From NCBI GenBank assembly GCA_036852015.1, contig JAANDG010000150.1:62001-126000 (forward strand): DNA of 64,000 nucleotides, read 5' to 3'. Below the pieces are notes generated by a model. It worked only from the letters and a program-made list of their open reading frames with translations, made no database searches and was not told the origin of the DNA. This DNA is from Pelodera strongyloides (Eukaryota; Nematoda; Chromadorea; Rhabditida; Rhabditidae). Position numbers and translations under genes: made by a program. Shown here one piece after another: positions 11,201-26,200 of the stretch. Position 1 is the stretch's first letter. The number at the start of each line of letters is the position of its first letter.

Positions 11201-14200
11201 CGGACTGCCTATCCGAATACTGTGGTACCCTTCCGCAGACCAGTTGCCCACTGAAAATAATGAAAATAAATTAAAGTGATATGTCACGTGGTTCGCGAAT
11301 CGGACAAGTGGGACAAAAACTTTGCATAATGTTTAAACCATAAAAAACGCACACTTGTCCCTGTGGAATACAGCGATCGTCCCGTTGGCCAGTGCGGCAA
11401 ATACGCGGCCTTTTGTGAATCTAAAAGATAATTATTTCAGTTTCAGTTTCAATCTCAATTTTAATATTTATTAGAGTCCGAGTAAAATAATACCTAGCCA
11501 AGTTGCAAACTCGCAAACATTATTCGGCAAAGCTAATGTTCAAACCTCCTAACTTAAAAATGTATTTTCTCTAAAAAGCTCTAGAAGGCGTAATGGTAAC
11601 CATTCTTATTAACCAATAAAATAAGAATACGTACACAATGCTGAGTACAGCGTCCGGAAGTTTTATCCTTCGTAAGCATTGCCGCCATGACGTCACAGAA
11701 CTGTGGATGTAGATGCTGCAAATACAGTAATAAACCATACGTGCGAACAATGTTTCCAGACCAACCATTCAAGAAATCATAGAGCAATACAGCACCAGAA
11801 TGTTAAGCTCTGCTAGTAGTTTGAACCTCACAACTACACTTTCAAATTCTCAAAAACCGTTTTAACTTTTATTTAACTTACAGAAATTAAAGGAAACCAT
11901 ATACCAAACACTCACTACTGATTCTGGCTGCCCATCCAGATGGTCGGTTGTTTCGTGTCGATATTAGCTGCCACTTTCTCATATCTCGACAGACAACTGC
12001 GCACATGAGTTGGCAGGGCTCCGCGCGGGGATGCAACCTCATCTGAAAATGCTGATAACTCCAATACAGGTCCGGAGTGGAAACAGCCTGATGCTACACG
12101 GTGTCTAAAGCGGTATGACACGTGGTTTTTAAACCTACGCTAGACAACCACATTCTCGTGGATTACGTTCCACTTTGTGCGGGAAATGCCACGGTGTCAT
12201 AGAAATTTACAAGAGCACATTTGCCCAGCATGTTTCAAAACCACGTATTGCTCCGCTTTACACGTAACAGTCACAACAGAGTTGACATAGTAGCATGTTC
12301 ACGCGAAGAATAATAGACATGACATAATGGACCCTAATGCTGCAACTACACCGCTCGCTATACACGGAATACGCGATTAGAAAAATGTTATAACTACGTC
12401 TCAGGACTCAAGAAGCACAAAAGACTCTTTCTACTTCCGCACAAAACATACAAATATGAGCGAAACCCAAAATAACAAAACTGGTGTGTGTAACCCATAT
12501 CAGATGAAAGAAGTTGTTGATTTGTAATTGCATCAATTACCGTATTAACAAATACAATAGTTAATTCACAGCTTGCACAACCCACCACAACAGCAAGGAA
12601 AGAGTTTAGCTGATATGCCTCTGCGAACTAAACACTATACAGTAGCACAATCAATGCAAACTACAGTAACATCAGTACACTCCCTACTACAGACTACAAC
12701 AATAATGTGCAGTGCAAAAGTTGTGAGTTGTGACCATGTCCACATAAATCGTTTTTCACACAAACCAAGCGGCAAACGCGCAAAACTACTACAAGGGATA
12801 TTTTTCCAATCCAGAGCGCTAAACATCACGACATAATCGCGCTAACACGGCTTCAGGCGCGCACCAGGACCAGGCACCAGGGATAGTTCAGTGAGTCACT
12901 AGATATCAGCACTGACAAGTCTTGAATCCTTCGAGCTTTCGATGTACACTTCGAAGTCGAATTCCAGGAGAAAGTCACAAACCTACACTACAGACCACAG
13001 GCGAACTTAAATAAGTTGCATAGAGTGTCGAAACATCGCTGTGACAATCAGCGCCGGTGTCACGTGTGAAACACTGCACTATTCCCTAAGAGCCGGGAGA
13101 CGAACCCTCGTGACAAAGACGCCAATATCAAAAAGAAGCGAAATGACGTCCACGGCTCGAAATACAAGCACCCAAGCAGTTCAGGACTACAAACCACAAC
13201 ACCCAACCAAGGTCAAACAGTGATCTAGCCAGTGCCAATCCATACGAGAGAAACGGAGCGCGACTAATAACGCACGAAAGTTTGCGTGAAAACTACACTC
13301 TACAACAATCAAGGTGAAGACAACAAAATAAAATACAACACTCAAAGCTGAAAATCAAAGAGGTGGGTGCTGTTCCCATAAATGGCCAAAGGACGACACG
13401 ACAGTGTATCCCAACCTGAAACTTGTTCTTCCTTCTCCAAGGCAAGGACCTTTAGAGGCGGGACGGGACTTTCCCCAGCGGGGACTGGGAGAGTCCCAGA
13501 GTCAGGTACGCCTCCCTCGGGGATAACAGGTTCACGAGGGGACGAGGACACAGCTAGAGAAAATAACGGGGATGCACATGACTTTTTGAAGGCAATATGA
13601 CTTTAGAGACTTCCACACAGTTTCTTTACGCTCAAATAGTGCATTATCGCTTAAAATAATGCACTAACCACCTATGGATTTGGCTCAGAACATCAATTCG
13701 GCAAGAGAAAAAAAAGTGTGTAGTACTCACCAGGTTTCCCTTCGGATGGTCCCGGGACTGCGGCCTGCTCGCACAAGCTGACTAAACGGAAAACCAATTA
13801 ATCAACTACAAGTTGGGCCTTGAGTCTCTCACTTGCAGGTGGGCGAGATACAGGGAGGAGGCTACGAGAGTGAGAGACGCAGGGAGAGCAAGAGACAATT
13901 AGAAAGGGTTGAGTGTTGAGTAAAGCTAAATTTACTGAGAGAGAGATAAAGAGAGAGAGAGAGAGAGATAAAGAGAGAGAGAGAGAGAGATAAAGAGAGA
14001 GGGAGAGAGAGAGAGATAAAAGAGAGAGCGAGAGAGTTAGAGAGAGGTGCAAATAGAATAATCCACTTACAGTCTCTCGTCCTTCTCGGGCTCGGCTTCT
14101 GTTCATTGCTACACAACGTCTCCACCCCATCGTCCGCCTCATCCAGAACCCTCAGTTCAACCCAGGACACGGCTCCCAATTCGGACGAGTCCAGATTAGA

Positions 14201-17200
14201 TGGTACCTTAAATGGTAGGACAATCAGTGAGTAGATGGTACCATGGTACCCTAAAGGCTAGTACGATCACAGTTTGGATGGTACCTTTAATGGTAATCAG
14301 TGATTAGATGGTACCTACCATGGTACATGGTACCCTCTAAAGGCTAGTACGATCATATATACAAGGCGCTAGGCACATTACAGAGGTACGGTGGTTTGTT
14401 TGTGAAACGTACGCGAGGACACTGTATTCCCACGTTTAACATGCCAATTTATGCGTCATCTAGCTACCGAAAATCTCAGTATAGAACACAATAGTCCGTA
14501 TTCTCGCGTCACTGGTAGGCCTCCCAATTGGGAATGACCTACCAGTGGGAAAAAAGCGCTAATTCTGGTGTACTGGTAGGAGGCGCGTCGCGTATCGCGG
14601 TTTCCCAATTGGTAGCGGATTGGGAGGGCTGTTGCATGCATAAGGTCTACCAGAGGAGATTACCACTACCAGAGCCTACCACTGGTAGGGCTCTCCCATT
14701 TCCAATCTGGTAGACATACCAGAGGAGATTGGGAATGGCCTACCAAAATGCCTTTCCCAAAGTGGCGCGAGAATACGGGCTAATACTACATACGTACATA
14801 CATGGGAATATAATTTTAGGTACACGTTCCTTCCAAAACCCCGTGCCCTACCGCTTTAAATGGTCGGGCAATCAGAGGAAAACAAACACTAAACCAATCA
14901 GTACCTCTTTCACGTATCCGCCTCCTCGTAACAATTTTCGTGCGCCCGCTTCGTCAGTCCATGGCTCATCTTCAAGGACGCCTGAACGTAAATGGGGTAA
15001 AGATTACAATTAAAAGACACAACTTTCCACACAATCTCTTAAAATTAAAAGGTAAAATTTTCCACACAGTCCTCCGATTAGCAGCATACGGTAACTTGCT
15101 GATTTTCAGTGCTTTATATATTATTTATTTTCTTCGTTCAAATTAAACATTAGCACTTTATTACAGGAGCAATATTCGCCAATAACTACGATTCCCTAAA
15201 TATTCCCTGGGGACAGAGAATGACATTCTAACGTGCACTGTCCCTGGGGCAAATTCCACTATTACGTATGCATTGGGGCACTATCCCTGGGGACAAATTC
15301 CACTTTTACGCCAAGAGATACACCTTACCTGGTACACTGGTCATGCACAGCAAATGCGAATCGCAGGCGGCAAACTGATCGATAACGTTATTTGGGTTGT
15401 TCGCATCGACAATTGCGATCTGTGATCGGCCCTAGAAAAAAAGAAATTCCAAGTCTAGTGCTAGATACAACACAGGGCATAAAACTCGTCGGGAACAACT
15501 CAAAACCACCATCGAAATATAAGTAGTGTCTCGTGTCTCCCAAAATTGTATATATTTATGATACGTTTTTAGTTTTCACCATACCTAATATTCTAATCGC
15601 GACGGTGGTATGGTTCCGAGCTCAAACCACCATACCATCTAAATTTATGCATGCCAATTCGGATGGTGGTTTCATCGGTCAGTTCGTCAACGAGTCTATG
15701 CCATGATATAACATCATTATTACTGTAGATACTCGGTTTTTGGTGATCTAATACTCGCAATCATCGGACAGGAATCGTGGAGGCCTACCGAGTCCCCGCG
15801 CAATCAAAGAGTACTAATAATAAAGTAATCAATACCAATACCTGATTGGAACTTGCCACCCAGACCAGACTCGTAGCCGCCCACTCGAGTAGGTCCCTCT
15901 CCCGGGCCTCCAGAGCTTGTGATCGCTGAAACCAAAAGGAAAATAAATACTTTAAGCTTATGGGAAGTACCTCTTCATTCCCACGCTTGCAATGTTCTAA
16001 GGCCTTCTTTGTGTGGTTTTCAGTATCAGTATGTAACACAAACATAATACAATACACAGAAATATCAATTATTGAGAATAGAATGAATTAGCAATGATAG
16101 TACTGTGGATTAGGCAAAGGTTCATAGGAGACCTGTGTTTGTTATATTATTCATAATTTCTAAAACACGGAGTCAAACCTCATACCTCAATCTCCTCCTC
16201 AAGGGCGCCTCCGTCAACGACTTGAGCATCACTGCTCCTCGGGGGCATTCTTTGGGTCAGGCCCATATAAACTGCTTCGCCTGAAAGATGGCACTTATTG
16301 AATTTACGTAAAGCCACCCGAAACAGCAAGCATGGAAGCTATGCAAAAGGGGCTGGGGCATTCATAAAAGAAATAATAAGAAAAAGAGAAAGTAAGTATA
16401 CATGTATTTAGCCAATATCACCCGCCACCCACCTGATATATAGGTTCCATCTGGCAGTTTGCCACCACGCAAGATCACTCCCGTGCCGCACCAAACCTGA
16501 AAACACAAGGTTAAAGGTCAAAAAGAAGCTCTCCCCGTCGCCGTCCTCACCTACTCTGGTCCGCAGGCGCGCAGAGCGGAAATGCGTAGCCGCGTCTTCG
16601 GGAAAAGATTGCAAAGTTGCAATGAAAAATTCGAGACACAGAGAACCCTCTTTTCTGCGTCTCCGCCTTCCTTTCCCATGTTGAAAAGCGCTCTTTTCCG
16701 CGGACGCGGTTACTCATTTGCGCGCTGCGCGCCAGAGAACGTAGTAGTGAGACCCCTCATTCCTCCCAGCCAGGACGACGGAAGAGGTAGTTCACGTACA
16801 CTCACGGTGCAACCAACATCTAGGAGATCAAATATAAAACACATGAACCATTATTATATTCCAATCTACAGTACCTTCAATTGTGGCAATTGCTCGAGCA
16901 CTGGTCTGCAACATACTGGCACGGGTACTTGTGTAGCCGACGTATCCACACTCGAAGGGATCGACCAGCCATACGCCTAAATATAACTGCTGTCAAGCTT
17001 AAAGAGGTACGGCACGTGGGTTGTGAAGCACATAATGGAACAAAGCTGCACATAGGCATAAGTACAGCGTTCACGAGTACAACTTTTCAGTCAAAGTTTA
17101 CGCAAACTACCTACTCACTTCCCTTGCGACCCGGGATTCTACATGCTACATCCATCTGTATTTGTCTTTTAAATACAGCGTATTCTACATTTTTGTACTA

Positions 17201-20200
17201 TATCAAATATTAGACAACTTCTCTACCTGCAACCGTCCGCTATCATCTTTCTTCACGTGTTCTCGCACCAATTTGTACTGCTCCCGGCGCTCAGCAGCCC
17301 GCCTTTCCGAGATTCTGAAGAACAGAATTTAAACATTTAAAAAAAACTTAATTGAGGTACAAATCTCAGACGCACATTGGTACCTAACTGGCCTCCGTTC
17401 ACGTCCTCCGTTTGCCCCCGTTTACATACCTCATTGACATGAATGACGTCACATTATATGTATTATATTGGCAGATTTAGATAATAAATAAATAAAAATA
17501 CAATACAACACCTTGCCTCTCAACAAATATTCCCAAAAGCGAACACCTTGCTCAAGTATACCATTTATTAAGTTTGTTAAAACAACATGCCACACAAACA
17601 CAAAATGTTAGTTAAGGAAAAAAAGTGCATAAAACCCGCTAATGTGAAAATGCTTTAAACAAAATACAATATGCGTAGGGTAGTATATAGGATAAATACA
17701 CACTGTAGTGCGTGCCAACACGAGCGACGGCTACGAAATTAAAATAAATTTAAAGGGGTATGAAACGTGGTCTGTGAAGCTAAATAACTGCTTTACCATA
17801 CATTACATATAATCATGTGCCATTCTTTGCAACAAACCACGTACATACTGCTTTAAATCCAGCCACAAACTCGAATCCGGAGTCTAAACTTTTGAACTCC
17901 CACTATCACAGCACAACGACACCGAGAGGAAATATTGACAAATGATCACGATCGCTATCATACAAATTCAAAGCATAACAAATTGGCAACTTAAAATTCA
18001 ACTGTTAAAGCGAAATACCGACCAGTTTTTGAAACTCACTGCGTACACCTGCTTTCTTATGCAGCATATGCAAATGAGCAAAAATAAGCATAAAAACTAG
18101 ACCCCAATTAGACCCCCACGTTGCATAAATGCATAGGAATGCAAGTACTTGAGATGCGTTTCAAAAACCGGCCGGTATTACGCTTTAACAAGGGCATAAA
18201 TACCGCCTGTTTCGCTCAGCGGCCGGAACCGGGCTTTACGCTTCACGCTGATTTATGCCCAGGTCAACAACCCTACAAAATACTATACTAGCACAAAAAC
18301 AAACACAACAGATGGCAATGCAAGTGCAGGGAGAAAAAAGCTTACAGTATGTACATTAGCCACAACGGAGGAACAAACGAACGAAAAGCACTAATACAAT
18401 AAATATGTTAGGTTAAAACAAGATACTCATGCAAACGGGAACCCCGGCGGCGTCCTAGTTTACTTTTCCCTCTTACACCTACTCACTGTATGTGTAGGAA
18501 GGGTACGGTAGGTGCCGGCCAAGTCTCTCTACGGCTTCTATTCCCTAATCGTTGTCCTTAACTAATCACTAAATCAATCAATAGGTGGAAAAACTGACAA
18601 GTCTGGGTCGATGAAGTCGACACTCTTCGTCATCTTGTGCTTTCTGTTCGTTGGATCGTCCGATGGTCGGGAGCGTGGGCGGCCCGAAGTTGGCGACGGC
18701 GACTCGCCGAATAGGCCGGAGAAGCTGGAATACGATATTTAGAGTTTAAAGTGGTATAACAGCCGGTTTTTGAAACGTAAAGTGCGCTGTATACTCATGT
18801 AGTGGTACACTACTCTGCATTCTCATTGTCACGTAGGTGACGCAGTACAGTATGCAAGTTTTTGTGACCATTTGTTCTGCATTATGAGACAACAAAAAAG
18901 GGGCCTAAAATCGAATGTTTCAATAATGATATATGAAGAATGCGCATACCAGGAAACTGCTAGCTATTTTCTGTCATTGACTGTATCGTAATTAATGACA
19001 AAATCCGAGGTGGACACTCGAAAAATGGGCTCTCGGATGTGAACCAAACTATGTTATAACATAGGATAAATTATGAAATATGAATAATAGCAATGTGATA
19101 AAATTCAACTCACAAGTCCCAGATGCCTTTGCCCTGCTTGGCCGACGTCTGTGGTTGCTGTGATTTCTTCGCCCTCTGCATTTCTGTCCATTTGAGTGAT
19201 TCTTCTAGTTCCATGAGACGCTCCTGAAACAAATTAACTCTCAAATTCAATTAAAAACCAATACCATAAAGTGGGACATGCTACCAGGCTACCACCTTCA
19301 ACAAACCCTCAGCGCTTAGCCGCGCTCGCAATACACTCGCCAGATTTTCGCGGGTTCTCAGGATATCCTCCCGCGAGAACCTGGCGAAGACGCCGCGCGC
19401 CTTTTAAACTGGCGCTGCATCAATTTCGCACTTTCGTCCACTGTTCGGGGTGCAGTCGCCCGCCAGTGCAAAGAGGGCCCTAAGAGAAAGTCAGAAACAA
19501 GCCTTCATTCACTCACCTTGTACATATTTCTATCTATCAAAACTCGTTGCATCTCCGATCTCGTGAAACGCTTTCGCTGAGCCAGAGGAACGTCTTCCTG
19601 CAAAGAAAGGATCATCAACTTTTCTAACCCACACGTTATAAAACCATCGTTTTCTTCTCTTCAGAGGAACTCTCTTTAGTTCCTGCCCCCTCTCTCTCTC
19701 CCTCTCTCTCGAACTCTCTCCAACCCTCTTCCTCTGTTATATCTCTTCACTCAATTACACTCTCTACATCAATCCTCACCTCCTCATGTTCTGCCTCCTT
19801 CTCCGCCAGTTTCCTCTTCGCTTCCTTCAGTTCATCTTCAGTCTTCTGCATCTGCTCGCTCATCTTGGCTCTCACCATCTCGAGACTGTGCACCTCCTCA
19901 CGGAGTATCTCTTGCTCACTAAAAATTGTTTATCGTTTTCATTTCCATAACCCATAAAGCCCTAGGCACTCCCTTAGAAATAACTCATGAAGCCCCACCT
20001 TCCAGAGATGAGATATGCACCGGTAGAAATGAAATAGCTTGGACCGAAGATAAACCGCGAAGATAACTAATAAACTAATTACACTAATAACAGCGCACTG
20101 CGCGACGACTCAGTCACTGTGAAAATACCGCGGTCGACCATTCAAGTAATTGCAATTTGCATATTCAAGATTCCAACCAATATCAGCCAAATATCCTTTC

Positions 20201-23200
20201 CCGTACCTGGACAGCTCATCGACCCGGGCAATCAGATCGTTCTTCACGATATTCAGTGCATTCTTCATATCTAACAACTCCGTATTCTCTTTGATCAGAT
20301 TTTCAACTTCTCGTCCCATTCCTAAACGAATAAAAGCAAAGTAAATGTGCAATCCAAAAGGAAACATAGTGCTTGTATTCATCATCACTACTCATCATCA
20401 ATGTTTCAGAACTTCGACTGTCTTTAGGTTTGCACCTTGCAAGTACTCCAAGCTATGATGAACACAAACGTAGCATGCAGAAACATGACATAGATTCAAT
20501 TAAGTAAAGCAAAACATTTGTACAACGGGACAATACGGCGACTCATGAGCCCGATCAGTTTTTCTCGGATTTTGCTTACAAACTGATCCACAATAATAGA
20601 AACACTTCTTGAGGACCGTATACTCAGACAAGAGGTCTCACGCAAAACCACCACTAAACAACACTGAAACTTACCAATGAATGTGTCGTTTACTGAAATA
20701 CTCAAGAATTAATACCCAAAGTTGATAATATCAAGGTTAACCGTTCGACTTACTGCACCACACACAACACACCTTACAAGGAAACACAAAATAACAAAAA
20801 AACGCACACACCTGCACCTCACAACACATAAAAGAAACCAAACTCACAGCCAAAAGCGAAACTTAGCCAAGGCCAAGACAACACTACAGTACCCCCCGAA
20901 AAGCTGATAAACTGATAGATCATGCATTCACCAACTACCTGACAACGTTTCACAGTCGGTGAAGCTATGCTGCCGAGAGCTCCTTGACGAGGGTGACGAC
21001 GTCGCGTTGGAGTACCTCAACGATGTCGACGTGGTGGCCGGTGGCAGAAGGTAGTCGATGTCATCTTCGAACAGAGATGCACACTCTTCTGCACAACACA
21101 ACAAAGGCACACAGTTAGGAACAACGAAAAATATTTGAAGCTAAGCGATATGGCACATGGTTTTGAAATGTGTGCAGGGCGACTGTATTGCACACAAATT
21201 TCTACGTCCTTCCGAGTATTTCCGGAACAAAATGGAACACAATTTGCACAAAATACATTGGAATACAGAAATCATGCATTCCTCTTCAGAAACCACGTGT
21301 AATATCGCTTTAAATGAAACGTAGAGTGAAAAGAAGAGAGGCAAGCCATCCCCCAACACATATCACGCACAGAAGTGGACTCCACAGTAGCACGACGATA
21401 GAAAAGCGCCTTTTCATTCACATACCCAATACCACGCGTAAACTTCACAAATACGACAAATATCTTTATGATTAGTTAATTTACCGGCTGAGGCGAATTC
21501 GGCGGGATCAACCAAGTTGCCTGTATTAATGGGTGATATTTTAAAGCAATATGTACATAACATAATCCACTTGCCAATTAAAGGGTCAAGCCCACCGATA
21601 TAAACCTATATTATTTGATCAGAATCATAACAGTATCTATTACAATAGTCGCTAACAATCACTAACACACAGAGGTCATTAAGTACCTTACTCGCTATTG
21701 TCAGTTAAATAGACCCAGTGAAACACAGTGCTTGCGCAACACAAGAAAATAAGAAAGTTGAAAATCAAGTGATAAGTCAAAAATAAGTGAACACAAAAAA
21801 GTGTCAGTGAAATGAAGAAACAAAGTGAGGAAAACATAATTGTTAAATGGGTTATTACAATAAACCCCCACCCACATTCATTAGTACTAGTACTGTAGTC
21901 AACACAATAAGACATTCCAAAATTCTGTACCCAACTACAACTACAAACTACACTTAAGTACGACGCCCTCTCAAACTTGTATAACCCAATAACATGACGA
22001 CTTACCAGTGAGATCTGCTCCAAGCGAGTCCTCCGGCTCGGGCTCATTGACTAGGGCGGGGTTGTGCCTGAAAAAAAATAAAAGTTGTGAACAGAACAGG
22101 GTGAGCATTCAATATTTTACATCCATTAACCAAAATCGCTGAAAGTCGTCAAACGAAGTTGAACACATCGTTCAGCATCAGTAATGAAATAATAGTCCTC
22201 TTTATAAACGATTTATCACCTGCACTCTTCGTTTAGTCAGCTCACGAGCACTGCAAATTGTATTACAACACTGCTGGTGCTGCTTAAAGCCGTATAGCAG
22301 CCGTTTTGAAACGCATGATGTCCGCAGCATACCCATTTAGTGTAGGTAGACGAAGCGATCGATATCCTCCTTTTCATACGACTTATGGGTAAAGTAACTC
22401 ACAATGACGTGGTCATCTCACTCTCCTGCTGCTCAGTCTCCCCAGCCGTCTCGGGGAGTTGTACTTGTTCACTATCTCCTCTCTCTTCTTCTCTCTTTCT
22501 CTGCTCATCAGATGACGTGTCTCTCGGTGAAGGCTCAACATCAGATACCTCTCCAAACTCGTCACGATAGTCGACTAAAAAGCCATAAAAAGTAAAATAA
22601 AACACAAAATACTAAATAATACCAGGTAGACACAACATCAATTCAGAATGTATCTCCCGCGCCACAGATATAGAACTAACAGATAGAACTTTCCAAGCTT
22701 CCATACTCATTCAGGATTCAACCAACGACACTCCTTTCACTTCCAATCTCACACCAAATCCAAATCTTTCCACAAATATGCAAGCCGGGAGCGTGCATCA
22801 GATTTACATGCTTTCACAATACAGAGCCAGTTGCACGGAAGGAATTGCGCATTCAAGAATCCACTGTATAGGCATCAAGGTCAAATTCGTGTAATGAACA
22901 GCCAATTGCCAATATAACTTTCGAGAGGCTCATGCACATAAAATAAAGCGCATATGCATTCGATAGTCGATTTCACTGGTAAATAATCACAGTCATTAAG
23001 CAGTTAGTTACCTCGCTCTCGAGAATCATAACGGTCTGCAATATGTACCACCTCTAATAAAGCCGTACCCGGACTCGAACTGGCAAGAACGAATACAACT
23101 GACAATGAGACTATTAAAGCGAAATACCGGCCGGTTTTTGAAACGCATCGAGTACATCAGCATTCTTATGCGGCATATGCAAATGAACATAAATTAGAAT

Positions 23201-26200
23201 AAAAAATCGAGCTAAATACGTAAGCATTCAGTTGTCCGCGATGCGTTTCAAAATACGATCGGTATTTGCTTTAACCAGCGTACAAGGCTGAGTACTGAGA
23301 GTACACGTTCATAAAAGCACATTTTCAGTCTTCATACAAATCCAAAATGTTGAAGACGAAACATGACCTAACAAATCTCATTACAGTACCCCTCAGCCCA
23401 AATACAATAACCAAAAACCCCAAAACTGTAATGTCAAAATCCTACAGTATCCAAAAATCCCATTAGAGTACTCCTCAATCTCAAACCATAACCCAAACCC
23501 CAACACAGTAACCGAAACCCGAAATCCTAACTAATACAGTACCCCTAAATCCAAATACAGTACCCAAAACCAAAATAATACAGTAACCCAAAATCAAAAT
23601 CACCCACCTTCATTAGATATGTGATGTGCCAAGTCGACATCATGTGAAATCGAGTGTGTCATATGATGTGCGGAGATCAGATCACTGACACCTCGGATTG
23701 ACGACGCGTCCACTGAGGCGGCCATGACACCGCCCATTCTAAAAATAAATGGGGATTCTGCACCGCAAGGCTGATCTCTACTAGGTAGGAATACCACTAC
23801 AAGCCAGCAAACCAGCTTCACCAAAGACAACAGGAAACTTATACATGGTTCAACTGTTTGCGATGATAAGGGATCAAATAATCAACAACAGACAGAAATA
23901 AGCAATAAATGACAAATAATCAATCACAAGTATTCACGACTCACTTATTCCTCATTTGTTGTGATGGAAGAGGCATATTCTGCATCATTTCAAACTTGTC
24001 CGACCCCATCAAATATTTCGTCCTCTCCATATGGTCAATATGTGTGCGCAGTAACACGTTGTACCTAGAATAATCAATAACATCACACCATTGCTAATCA
24101 TCAATCCAATCAATAGTATCGCTAGATTAATAATCAAAATAAATAACATGATGTGATCGTAAAATCGTTTCTTAATTCTTACTGATCAATCAATCAATAA
24201 TATCGTCTTCGTCGTAGTATAGTCAAAAATGAACAGCGTACTACTACTAATTATCAAAGAATGAAGAATAATATCGCATCATTGATTAACCTCCAATTAC
24301 TAGTATAGATTATCAATCGATGATTAACAACTAAAGACCAACTTACCTCTCATGTAAACGGTCAAACTCAGCTCGCTGGTCAGTTTCTCGTTCTTCTAAA
24401 CGTTGAGCTGAAAATAGGTTTTTTATAATTGCTGCATTGTGCATTGCATATCTCTAACAATCAAATTAAATGGTTATCATTTGTTACGCTAGACACTTTT
24501 CCGTGCTCAATGGAAATACGGAAATAGGATGCAAAATACCCGCTTCACCACATCGGATTCGAACCTTCAACCTTTCGCGTGAGAGACAGACGCTCTATCC
24601 ATTAGGCTACTCGACTCGGATTTACAAGCAACGAAGAACAAACTTACAATGATCAGCAGCATTCTTGGCTTTCAGCTCCAGCATCCGCATAATACTCTCC
24701 AACGATTCGATTTTCCCTTCCAATTCACGTTGTTGAGTGATCATCTGATCCTCGATCTCCATATATTTCTGAAAGAAATATCCTACTACATTAAATATCA
24801 TCCAACAACCCAATTACAATACTTGTCCTTAAAAGAGATCTTTTCATATTGTTAAACAGGCTTCCAACATCGTCGTAAGGAGATTCGTACTGACCGTCAA
24901 CACTGACACATATTTCTCTTACATATCCAACATGTGAAACATTCGATTTTATAAAACATAAAAAGTATAAAAACAAAAGGTGTGGCTTGCTTTTCTTTTA
25001 TAAAGCATTTTTTTTAAGTATAAATAAACAAAAAATACCTGATCTTGTTGTTTTCGCAGCTGCTTTTCCCTCTCATATTGTGTAATTAATTGCTCGTTGT
25101 CTTCTAAAATAAAGCGCACTCAACACATCCAACATGATATTCTTTTTTCACTTCTTACACTAGCTCATTCAACTTATCATGTTATTATAATGACATGATC
25201 TTTTCTTTCTCTACATTTATAACATTGTTATTTTATATTAAATGACTCTTTATGCTTTCCTACTTCAATAAAAATACCTTTTATTTTCCTTTTTAATTGC
25301 AAAAACAAAGGAGTAGCAGTAACACTGTGTGAATATTTCAATTTGCTCGGCCAAGCTTTTATGTCCTCTATTACTTTCTTTAAATAAAAACAAAAATAAA
25401 TAAAACGCCCACCTTTCAACATTTCCAAATCAACGTGCATCTCTTCTTTTTCCAAATAGGCCATATCCAGGCACTCCAGCACGTTCACAACCAATGGCAT
25501 GATTGTCTAAAATGTTGTTATTGCAGATTAGTTCAGGTAAACGAAGTGTAGATAGTTATATTATGCTGCAGCGCTGCAAAGTCATCTGACCAGTATACAC
25601 AACGCTTCCCAGCCTATATAATATCGCCAATGAGGAGACATTATAAAATTAGAAGCACAATATCCATCACGTCTTGCGACCTTGTAATTAACAAAGCTAA
25701 AACTCTCATAAAAATACGGTAACAACATCTACACAATGATCTGTCACAGAAAAACGATACGAGCACTTTGCGATGCATATGCATTCCCATGTGTTATACG
25801 CAAAGATACACTTGTTGTACGGGAATGCACAGAACGGAACACGAGTTTCATTTTGCTATTGTACATACGAACAAGGGTATACTTTCATAGATCATGTGCA
25901 ATACCGCTTTAATGTTCGAATCAATAATTAATCAATACCGTACCTTAACCGAGTCCTCGCCACTCGTGTGTATCATCTTCTCCAACTCTCTATATATGGA
26001 CGCAGCCAGTGTCTGAACCTTTTCGCTCATTGTCCTACCGCTATCGCCACTCTCGCCGGCGAGCGGGCTTCCCGAGCCGTACACAACCTAAATTAGCGAA
26101 CGTCTTATAACCCTCATTTCCTGAAAAAAACACCCAATTACATATAGGGTAAATGAATTTTAGACAAATTTTTATCAATTTTTACACATGACCACAGTTT

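Noticed and set aside
24535..24617. Functional tRNA gene
   Set aside because: The A and B boxes are good, but the T and anticodon stems do not pair properly and the acceptor arm is absent.
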